Part shown: positions 48,733 through 55,559 of the stretch, one piece after another
Numbering within the stretch: the stretch's first letter is position 1
Layout of the letters: each line of letters opens with the position of its first letter
Source of the DNA: Massilia forsythiae
GTDB lineage: Bacteria > Pseudomonadota > Gammaproteobacteria > Burkholderiales > Burkholderiaceae_D
Assembly (NCBI RefSeq): GCF_012849555.1
Contig: NZ_CP051685.1
Span: 3,100,001 to 3,164,000 of the forward strand
DNA: 64,000 bases
Reading direction: 5' to 3'
The notes under the pieces: model-generated
What the model saw: only the letters and a program-made list of their open reading frames with translations
Database searches by the model: none
Told to the model about the DNA's origin: nothing
Translations under genes and position numbers: made by a program

Positions 48733-50244
48733 ATGATGAACGTGAAGAAATTTACAGCGCCTACTTCCCGCGAGGCCTTGCGCAAAGTGCGCGAGGCCCT
48801 GGGCCCGGACGCGGTCATCCTGTCGAACCGCCCGGTGGATGGCGTGGTCGAGATCCTGGCGCTGGACAACGACGATGTCGCTTCGCTGGCATCGCCGTCG
48901 ATGGCGTCCGAGATGGATGCGCCGCGTCCGCAACTGAACGTGCACGCCGACGTGCCGGCCGCGCCGGCCGCCCCGGCACCGCGCGCGTTCCAGGAAGCGC
49001 CGGCGGCCCCGGCCATGCGCTCCTTCGATACGTCCTCCGCCCCGGCGATGCGTTCCTTCGACGCCCCGGCCGCGGCGCCGGCGCGTCACCCGCTGAATCC
49101 GTCGAACGCTTTCCTCGGCCTGGACGACCTGCCGGCCGCGGCGCCGGCGCCGCACACCTACGCCGAGCGCCGCGCGCCGGCACCGGAAGCGCCGGCCTTC
49201 GACATGGCCGCAATGACCGCCATGATGTCGGCCGCCATCGCCCAGGCGAAAGAATCGGCCGCCAACGCCGCCGCCGCCGAGATGAACGGCATGATGAGCG
49301 AACTGCGCGCCATGCGCGGCATGATGGAGTCGCAGCTGGCCGAATTGTCCTGGAGCGGCACCCAGCAGCGCGAGCCGCACAAGGCAGGCGTGCTGCGCGA
49401 GATGCTGGCGGCCGGTTTTTCGGCCAGCCTGGCGCGCTACCTGATCGACAAGATGCCGGCCGGTAAGGATGCGGCCGAGTCGATGCGCTGGGTCAAGACC
49501 GTGCTGGCGCGCAACCTGGTCACGATGGCCGACGAGGATGCGATCCTGGACCGCGGCGGCGTGTTCGCGCTGGTCGGCCCGACCGGCGTCGGCAAGACCA
49601 CCACCACCGCCAAGCTGGCGGCGCGCTGCGTGATGCGCCACGGCGCCGACAAGCTGGCCCTGATCACCACCGACGCCTACCGTATCGGCGGCCACGAGCA
49701 GCTGCGCATCTACGGCAAGATCCTGGGCGTGATGGTGCACTCGGTGAAGGACGAGGCCGACCTGCGCATCGCCCTGAAGGAACTGCGCAACAAGCACACC
49801 GTGCTGATCGACACCATCGGCATGTCGCAGCGCGACCAGATGGTCACCGAGCAGGTGGCGATGCTGGCCGGCAGCGGCGCCGACGTCAAGCGCCTGCTGT
49901 GCCTGAACGCCACCGCCACCAACGAGACCCTCAACGAAGTGGTGCGCGCCTACCAGGGCAGCGGCCTGGCCGGCTGCATCATGACCAAGATGGACGAGGC
50001 GGCGTCGATCGGCAACGTGCTGGACGTGATCATCCGCCAGAAGCTGAACCTGCACTACATCTCGAACGGCCAGCGCGTGCCGGAAGACCTGCATCTGGCC
50101 GACCGCGCCATGCTGGTCGACCGCGCCTTCCGCGGCAAGCGCGACGCCGCCGCCCAGTTTTCCGATGCCGACCTGCCGCTGATGATGGCCGGCCTGGGCA
50201 ACCTGAACAACGACCGTTCGCTGCGCGAGGTATACGTTGGCTAG
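48733..50244 (+). CDS. flhF: Flagellar SRP-like GTPase FlhF
   Basis: A 503-residue SRP-family GTPase that places flagella. N-terminal MMNVKKFTAPTSREALRKVR, an Ala/Pro-rich linker (about 65-150) and the NG domain with P-loop GPTGVGKTTTTAKLAAR at about residue 282, ALITTDAYRIGGHEQL, VLIDTIGMSQRD and the TKMDEAASIG specificity motif. FlhF is typical of bacteria with polar flagella. The flhG start overlaps its end by 8 nt. Confidence 0.96.
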   Translation: MMNVKKFTAPTSREALRKVREALGPDAVILSNRPVDGVVEILALDNDDVASLASPSMASEMDAPRPQLNVHADVPAAPAAPAPRAFQEAPAAPAMRSFDTSSAPAMRSFDAPAAAPARHPLNPSNAFLGLDDLPAAAPAPHTYAERRAPAPEAPAFDMAAMTAMMSAAIAQAKESAANAAAAEMNGMMSELRAMRGMMESQLAELSWSGTQQREPHKAGVLREMLAAGFSASLARYLIDKMPAGKDAAESMRWVKTVLARNLVTMADEDAILDRGGVFALVGPTGVGKTTTTAKLAARCVMRHGADKLALITTDAYRIGGHEQLRIYGKILGVMVHSVKDEADLRIALKELRNKHTVLIDTIGMSQRDQMVTEQVAMLAGSGADVKRLLCLNATATNETLNEVVRAYQGSGLAGCIMTKMDEAASIGNVLDVIIRQKLNLHYISNGQRVPEDLHLADRAMLVDRAFRGKRDAAAQFSDADLPLMMAGLGNLNNDRSLREVYVG

Positions 50245-51049
50245 TTTCGACTTCGACCAGGCCGAGGGCCTGCGCCGCATGCTGGCCGGCCCCAAGCCGC
50301 GCATCGTTTCTTTTCTTTCCGCCACACTCGAGGACGACAAGGGCGCCATGCTGGTCAACCTGGGCGCCTCGCTGGCGCAGTCCGGCAACGACGTGCTGAT
50401 CGTCGACGCCTGCGAGCGCGGCTACGGCGTGGCGCGCCGCCTGGGTGTCGATCGCGGTCCCGGCCTGCTGCAGGTGGCGCGCCAGGAATGCGCGCTGAAC
50501 CAGGTGATCCACCCGGCGCCGCAGGGGTTTTCCGTGGTGAACATGAATACCGTCGCCTCCGCGTATCACCCGGACGATGCGCGCCGTCTGGCCAACACCT
50601 TCGACGTGCTGGTCAAGCAGGCTGCCGGCAGCATCGTCATCGTCGACGGCGAATTCTCGCCCGACGGCGGCTTTCCGGTGCCGGCCATGGCCGCCTCCGA
50701 GATCGTGGTGCAGGTGTCGACCAGCGCCATGTCGATCACCAACGCTTATGCGCTGGTCAAGCGCTTGTCGCAACACCTGGGCCGGCGCCCGTTCGGTATC
50801 CTTGTCACCGGCGCTACCGAGGCCGAGGCGAAGGTGGTATACGATAATATGTCATCTGCGGCAACACGTTACCTTGCAGTAACGCTGAGTTCCATGGGCT
50901 CGGTGCCGGCTGACGAATACCTGCAGCGCGCTGCGAGCCTGGGACGCGCCGTGGTCGACGCCTTCCCGCTGGCCGGCGCCTCTGTGGCGTTCCGGCGCCT
51001 GGCGGGACGCTTTGCGCACGGGGGCGTGCAGCACGGCCGGGCGGCGTGA
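50237..51049 (+). CDS. flhG: FlhG/FleN-like MinD-family protein with degenerate P-loop
   Basis: A 270-residue MinD/ParA-like protein in the usual flhG place between flhF and fliA, where FlhG limits flagellar number with FlhF. Where MinD proteins have the KGGxGKT P-loop this one has IVSFLSATLEDDKGAML, followed by a normal NLGASLAQSGNDVLIVDACE. The signature lysine and most glycines are missing, so ATP binding is doubtful. Start is TTG 50237, supported by GAGG 6 nt upstream and the 8-nt overlap with flhF. The C-terminal part is less conserved. Confidence 0.88.
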   Translation: MASFDFDQAEGLRRMLAGPKPRIVSFLSATLEDDKGAMLVNLGASLAQSGNDVLIVDACERGYGVARRLGVDRGPGLLQVARQECALNQVIHPAPQGFSVVNMNTVASAYHPDDARRLANTFDVLVKQAAGSIVIVDGEFSPDGGFPVPAMAASEIVVQVSTSAMSITNAYALVKRLSQHLGRRPFGILVTGATEAEAKVVYDNMSSAATRYLAVTLSSMGSVPADEYLQRAASLGRAVVDAFPLAGASVAFRRLAGRFAHGGVQHGRAA

Positions 51050-51097
51050 ATTCATCCATAACGAGTCAGATCAGCGAGCGGAAAACCGGGCGACACC

Positions 51098-51820
51098 ATG
51101 TACACGGCCAAAGGGAAAGCGGACAAGAATTCTTTGCTGACGGCGCACATGCCGCTGGTGAAGCGTCTCGCCCACCACATGAAGGCGAAGCTGCCGCCGT
51201 CGGTCGAGGTGGATGACCTGGTGCAGGCCGGCATGATGGGCTTGCTCGACGCCATCAACCGCTACGAGGAAAACCAGGGCGCCCAGTTCGAGACCTATGC
51301 GGTGCTGCGCATCCGCGGCGCCATGCTCGACGAACTGCGCAACAACGACTGGATGCCGCGCTCGACGCGCCAGAACATGCGCAAGGTGGAAGCCGCGATG
51401 AACGCCCTGCAGCAGCAGCTGGGCCGCCCGCCGAGCGAATCGGAAGTGGCGAAATCGCTCAAGCTGTCGCTGGCCGACTACCAGGAACTGCTGGGCGAGT
51501 CCGGCGGCCACCAGCTGGTGTACTACGAGGATTTCCACGACGGCGAGGAGGGCAGCGACGGCTTCCTCGACCGCTATGCGGTGGACGACGACGATCCGTT
51601 GAAAAGCCTGCTCGACACCGATTTCCGCCAGTCCGTCATCGACGCCATCGACGCCCTGCCGCCGCGCGAGAAGATGCTGATGGGCCTGTATTACGAGGAA
51701 GAGCTGAACCTGAAGGAGATCGGCGCGGTCATGGGCGTGTCCGAATCGCGCGTCTCGCAGCTGCATACGCAGGCGGTGGCGCGCCTGCGCGCCTGGCTGA
51801 AGGAACGCGCATGGACCTGA
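51098..51820 (+). CDS. fliA: Flagellar sigma factor FliA (sigma-28)
   Basis: A 240-residue RNA polymerase sigma factor for late flagellar genes. Region 2 includes HMPLVKRLAHHMKAKLPPSV and DDLVQAGMMGLLDAINRYE with the promoter-melting QFETYAVLRIRGAMLDELR. Region 4 is YYEEELNLKEIGAVMGVSES with RVSQL. Its anti-sigma partner FlgM is encoded at 61196-61510, where a matching sigma-28-type promoter was found. The motC start overlaps the end by 10 nt. Confidence 0.96.
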   Translation: MYTAKGKADKNSLLTAHMPLVKRLAHHMKAKLPPSVEVDDLVQAGMMGLLDAINRYEENQGAQFETYAVLRIRGAMLDELRNNDWMPRSTRQNMRKVEAAMNALQQQLGRPPSESEVAKSLKLSLADYQELLGESGGHQLVYYEDFHDGEEGSDGFLDRYAVDDDDPLKSLLDTDFRQSVIDAIDALPPREKMLMGLYYEEELNLKEIGAVMGVSESRVSQLHTQAVARLRAWLKERAWT

Positions 51821-52554
51821 CCAGCCTGCTCGGGCTGGCGCTGGCGCTGGCCGGCATCGTCGTCGGCCACACGCTCGACGGCGGCAAGTTTTCCTCGCTG
51901 GTCCAGCCGGCCGCGTTCGCGATCGTGGTGGTCGGCACCTTCGGCGCCGTGCTGCTGCAGACCAAGCGCCAAGCTTTCGTGCGCGGCCTGCGCATGCTGC
52001 GCTGGGTGTTCGTGCCGCCGCCGGACCGGCGCGCCCAGCTGGCGCGCGAGATCCACCTGTGGAGCCTGTCGGCGCGGCGCGACGGCCTGCTGTCGCTGGA
52101 ACAATACCTGGCCAAGGCCGACCCCTTCGTCCAGAAGGGCTTGCGCCTGGTGGTGGACGGCATCCACCCCGACAAGCTGCGCAGCCTGCTGGAAACCGAG
52201 ATCAACGGCTATGAATTCCGCGAGCGCCAGGCCGCGCGCATCTGGGAAGCGGCGGCCGGCTACGCGCCCACGGTCGGTATCCTGGGCGCGGTGCTGGGCC
52301 TGATCCACGTGATGGAAAACCTGAGCGATCCGTCGCGCCTGGGCGCCGGCATCGCGGTCGCCTTCGTCTCGACGGTGTATGGCGTGGGGCTGGCGAACCT
52401 GTTCTTCTACCCGGTCGGTAACAAGATCAAGGGCATCGTCGCCGAGCGCGTGGCCCAGTACGAGATCCTCGTCGACGTGTTCCACGACATCGCCACCGGC
52501 GACTACACCCGCGTGATCGAGGAACGGGTCGCCTGCCTGCTGGCGCAGCATTGA
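51811..52554 (+). CDS. motC: Flagellar stator protein MotC (MotA family)
   Basis: A 247-residue MotA/TolQ/ExbB-type stator subunit of the inner membrane, using ion flow to drive the motor. Helices near the N-terminus (MDLTSLLGLALALAGIVVGH) and two near 150-200, with the conserved GYAPTVGILGAVLGLIHVME and STVYGVGLANLFFYP. Together with MotD it forms a second kind of stator known from Pseudomonas-type flagella; whether a separate MotAB exists elsewhere is not visible. It is overlapped with fliA. Confidence 0.92.
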   Translation: MDLTSLLGLALALAGIVVGHTLDGGKFSSLVQPAAFAIVVVGTFGAVLLQTKRQAFVRGLRMLRWVFVPPPDRRAQLAREIHLWSLSARRDGLLSLEQYLAKADPFVQKGLRLVVDGIHPDKLRSLLETEINGYEFRERQAARIWEAAAGYAPTVGILGAVLGLIHVMENLSDPSRLGAGIAVAFVSTVYGVGLANLFFYPVGNKIKGIVAERVAQYEILVDVFHDIATGDYTRVIEERVACLLAQH

Positions 52555-52569
52555 GAACCGGTTGACACC

Positions 52570-53301
52570 ATGGCGCGCCGCAAACCCTTCCAGGAAGACA
52601 CCGAACACCACGAGCGCTGGCTGATCTCGTACGCCGACTTCATCACGCTGCTGTTCGCCTTTTTCGTGGTGATGTATGCGATTTCGGTGGTCAACATCGG
52701 CAAGTACACGGTGCTGTCGGAAGCGCTGGGCGACGCTTTCGGCGGACGCGGCGCGGCGCTTAAATCCAACACGCAGGTCGAGGTCGAGGCGCTGCCGCTG
52801 TCGAACATCATCGCCCACCGCCGCGCCGAAGCCGCCAAGCGCGACCGCGAGCGCCTGGCGCTGCTGGCGCGCAAATTGAACGCTTCGCTGGCGCCGCTGG
52901 TCAACGGCGGCAAGGTGCGCGTGACCCAGAACGCGCGCGGGGTGACGGTCGAGATCAATGCCAGCGTGCTGTTCGACGAGGGCGCCGCGGTCCTGGCCGG
53001 CAATGCGCGCGAGACGCTGGGCGCGGTGGCCCAGCTGCTCAGGGACGATCCGCACGCGATCGAGGTCGAGGGGCATACCGACGACACGCCGATCCGCAAC
53101 CCGCTGTTCCCGTCGAACTGGGAACTGTCGGCGGTGCGCGCCAGCAGCGTGGTGCGGCTGTTCATCGAGAACGGCGTGGCCGAGCGCCGCCTGGCGGCGG
53201 TGGGACGCGGCGCCAACGTGCCGGCGGCGCCCAACGATACGCCCGAGGGCAGGGCGCGCAACCGGCGCGTGGCGGTCACCATCCTGGCCGGCGGCGGATG
53301 A
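52570..53301 (+). CDS. motD: Flagellar stator protein MotD (MotB family)
   Basis: A 243-residue stator subunit with one membrane helix (about 20-42) carrying the ion-binding aspartate in SYADFITLLFAFFVVMYA, and a C-terminal OmpA-like peptidoglycan-binding domain (about 130-243) with VEVEGHTDDTPIRNPLFPSN, LSAVRASSVVRLF and the RNRRV end. Pairs with MotC 15 nt upstream. Confidence 0.94.
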   Translation: MARRKPFQEDTEHHERWLISYADFITLLFAFFVVMYAISVVNIGKYTVLSEALGDAFGGRGAALKSNTQVEVEALPLSNIIAHRRAEAAKRDRERLALLARKLNASLAPLVNGGKVRVTQNARGVTVEINASVLFDEGAAVLAGNARETLGAVAQLLRDDPHAIEVEGHTDDTPIRNPLFPSNWELSAVRASSVVRLFIENGVAERRLAAVGRGANVPAAPNDTPEGRARNRRVAVTILAGGG

Positions 53302-53383
53302 GATAGCCGCCCGCACGCGTGCGCACCTTGGCATTTGCCGCCGCCCCGTGCACAATCGTTCCAACCCGACAGGAGCTTCGATC

Positions 53384-53920
53384 ATGCGAAGACCGATCAT
53401 GCCGCGCGCCGCTTTGCTGCGTCTGTTGTTGCCATGCACCCTGCTATGCATCTTGCCGGGTACCGGCGGCGCGCATGGAACAGAGAATGGAGCCGAAACG
53501 ATGAACGTGCACGCGAGCCTGAGCGTCGATGCCAAACACGACAAGGTGCTGGTCACCTTCCGCGCCGAGAACCTGAGCGAGCGCCGCGCCTGGCTGCCGC
53601 GCAGCGTCGCCGCCGACCAGGCGCTCACCGGCCGCCTGTTCGACCTGCGCGAACACCCGGGCGGCGCCGAGGTCGCCTACACCGGCCCCTGGGTCAAGCG
53701 CGGACCGATGACGGCGGCCGACTTCGTCGAGCTGGCGCCGCACTCGGCCCACACGCACACCATCGACATCACCGATGCGTACGACTTCAAGCCGGGCCAG
53801 CATTCCTACGAAATCCGCTACGAGGGCGGCGCGCTGCCGGACGTGCGCCAGCTGGATGCCACGCGCGCCATCGAGGCGGCGCCGGTGGTGTTCAGCCATA
53901 CGGCGCCGCCCGGACCGTAG
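53384..53920 (+). CDS. Secreted protein resembling the N-terminal domain of the neighbouring M35 protease
   Basis: A 178-residue protein with a signal peptide (about 1-30, hydrophobic AALLRLLLPCTLLCILPG) and one beta-rich domain. It aligns by eye with residues about 25-150 of the M35 protease on the other strand: matching VKR, ADF..LAP and Y..IRY.GG elements in the same order (here YTGPWVKR, AADFVELAPHS, HSYEIRYEGG). AGGAG lies 8 nt before ATG 53384. It may be a free version of the protease propeptide and so a folding helper or inhibitor (inference). Its TAG stop is formed by the edge of the repeat at 53915-54066. Confidence 0.75.
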   Translation: MRRPIMPRAALLRLLLPCTLLCILPGTGGAHGTENGAETMNVHASLSVDAKHDKVLVTFRAENLSERRAWLPRSVAADQALTGRLFDLREHPGGAEVAYTGPWVKRGPMTAADFVELAPHSAHTHTIDITDAYDFKPGQHSYEIRYEGGALPDVRQLDATRAIEAAPVVFSHTAPPGP

Positions 53921-54066
53921 GGTGGACGGCTGTACCGCCGCCGCTTGAATCACCGCGGCGGCGCCGCCGTCCACGCGTTCGGCCGGCGCCGAATTTGTGG
54001 CAAATCGGGCGTCGCATGAACGCGTGGACGGGGAACCCGCCTCGCCGGCCACATCCACCCTACGGT
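53915..54066. repeat. Composite dispersed palindrome, copy 4
   Basis: About 150 bp bounded by a perfect 13-bp inverted repeat, ACCGTAGGGTGGA (53915-53927) and TCCACCCTACGGT (54054-54066), with internal GCCGTCCACGCGTTC and GAACGCGTGGACGG halves. It is the longest member of the family seen at 5118, 7021 and 22415, arranged like a paired REP (BIME). The stop codons of both flanking convergent genes (TAG at 53918-53920 and TAG at 54062-54060) lie inside the terminal repeats. Confidence 0.8.
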
Positions 54067-55205
54067 TGTGGCGGTGTGTTTTCGCCGAAGTATTCGTGCG
54101 AATCGGCGTTGTCGATCGCGCGCTCCGGATTGCTGACCGCCAGCGCCCGCGCCGCCTGCTGCCCGTAGACCCAGTCGTTGGTGCCCGCCACTACCGTGAA
54201 GTGGCTCATTTCGTGCACCAGCGTGCCGCCCTTGGAGTCGGTGCCGGTGAGCGGCGCGCTCCAGAATGCGTTGCAGACGTAGATCTTGTACGGCTGGTTC
54301 GGGTAAACGTAGGCGTAGTAATCCTCGTTGCAGCCGCAGTCGACCGTCACCGGCTTGGTGGCGAAGGCATCCTTGATGGCGATGAAATGGCGCGACACGA
54401 TGGCGGCGCGCTCGGCGTCGACGGCGCCGAACCAGGTCGTGTAGCGCGGTCCCAGCGCTCTGCGCCGCGTATAGGCTTCGGCATCGGTGGACATCGCCAG
54501 CGCCGCCTGTGCGGCCTGGGCGATGGTTTCCTGCTGCGGGTTCGAGCAGCGGCTGTAGGAGAGGGCGTCGGCGCTGCCGGGCGCGCCGGCGTCCGGCGCC
54601 GGGGACGACGACGCGTCGGAGGCCGGCCTGGATTGCGCATCCGGCGGCGCTGCGCCGGGCTCCGCCAGGCCGCGCGGCAGGCGGCCGTCGATCCATACCG
54701 AGGCCGGCGGCGCTGACGCCGCGTCCCGGCCGGCCTGCGGCAGCAGCCGCGCCGCGTCCGGCGCGGCGTACGACAGCGGCGCGCCGCCGCGGTAGCGGAT
54801 GCTGTAGGCGCCGGTCACGTTCATGCGGTACAGCGCCGACAGTTCCACCCGCGCGCTGCGCGAAGCGCCCGGCGCCAGCGCGATGAAGTCGCCCGCCCGC
54901 GGCGCCGCGCGCTTGACCTGGCGCCCGAGGTAGGGCACCTGCTGGCCGTCGCGCGTGATCTCGAACAGCGGCGCCTCGGGCGCGCCGAACGGGGTCTGCC
55001 ATGCCAGCAGCCAGGCGGTGGCGTTCGAGGTGTTGGTGATGGTGACCGTCACCATCACCGCGTCGCTGCGGGCCAGGCTCGGGCGCTCCGGCGTCACCGT
55101 CACCGTGACGCCGGCCGCCGGCGCCGAGGACGCCGCGACCGCAGATGCCGCGCCGGCACATGCCGCGCCCACGAGCGCCAGCATCGGAATGCGTTTCCAG
55201 TCCAT
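54060..55205 (-). CDS. Secreted M35 (aspzincin) metalloendopeptidase
   Basis: A 381-residue zinc protease of the deuterolysin/peptidyl-Lys family. Signal peptide (about 1-27), an N-terminal beta-rich domain (about 30-150) probably acting as propeptide, an Ala/Pro/Ser-rich linker (about 160-215), and the catalytic domain with YSRCSNPQQETIAQA, CGCNEDYYAYVYPNQPYKIY and the zinc motif GTLVHEMSHFTVVAGTNDW (HExxH at about 331 plus the later aspartate). GGAG lies 6 nt before ATG 55205. The target is unknown; family members are secreted and cleave proteins, some before lysine. Confidence 0.88.
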   Translation of the reverse strand: MDWKRIPMLALVGAACAGAASAVAASSAPAAGVTVTVTPERPSLARSDAVMVTVTITNTSNATAWLLAWQTPFGAPEAPLFEITRDGQQVPYLGRQVKRAAPRAGDFIALAPGASRSARVELSALYRMNVTGAYSIRYRGGAPLSYAAPDAARLLPQAGRDAASAPPASVWIDGRLPRGLAEPGAAPPDAQSRPASDASSSPAPDAGAPGSADALSYSRCSNPQQETIAQAAQAALAMSTDAEAYTRRRALGPRYTTWFGAVDAERAAIVSRHFIAIKDAFATKPVTVDCGCNEDYYAYVYPNQPYKIYVCNAFWSAPLTGTDSKGGTLVHEMSHFTVVAGTNDWVYGQQAARALAVSNPERAIDNADSHEYFGENTPPQP

Positions 55206-55559
55206 GTTCGCTCCAAAGAAAAAGAAGGGAGCTTTTCTTGTAGAGGAAGGCGGAATTGCTGGCTTTGCAAAGGCACAATGGAATGTGCTGGCGGAATGCG
55301 CTGGCGCTGCAATGCCACAACAAATCCGCCGCACGATAGCGAAATCCGAACACAAGCTGTGGCAAATTGATATCATGTAAAGATGCTGTAAGATAATAAA
55401 CGTTTCGCAAAGTAATCCTCTCGTTCACACTGCCGTGCGCCGCCGCTGCCGCCGCACGGCGATGCGCCGGGCGCCTGCCGCGCCGGCGCCGTTCCGGAAT
55501 CGACCGATTGCCTGCACCCGAGCCCGCACAGCAAGGCGACGACGATAAAGTGACGATTC
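55206..55559. other. Divergent region between M35 protease and globin-coupled cyclase
   Basis: About 350 bases with no supported gene. It contains a good + strand promoter, TTGATA (55367-55372), 16 nt, TAAGAT (55389-55394), which would transcribe the two c-di-GMP genes with a leader of about 160 nt. The protease promoter must also be here, but no clear boxes were found. Confidence 0.5.
55367..55394 (+). promoter_or_regulatory. Putative sigma-70 promoter of the c-di-GMP gene pair
   Basis: TTGATA (55367-55372) and TAAGAT (55389-55394) with a 16-nt spacer, in an AT-rich patch. It lies in the right direction for the globin-coupled gene at 55560. Confidence 0.5.
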
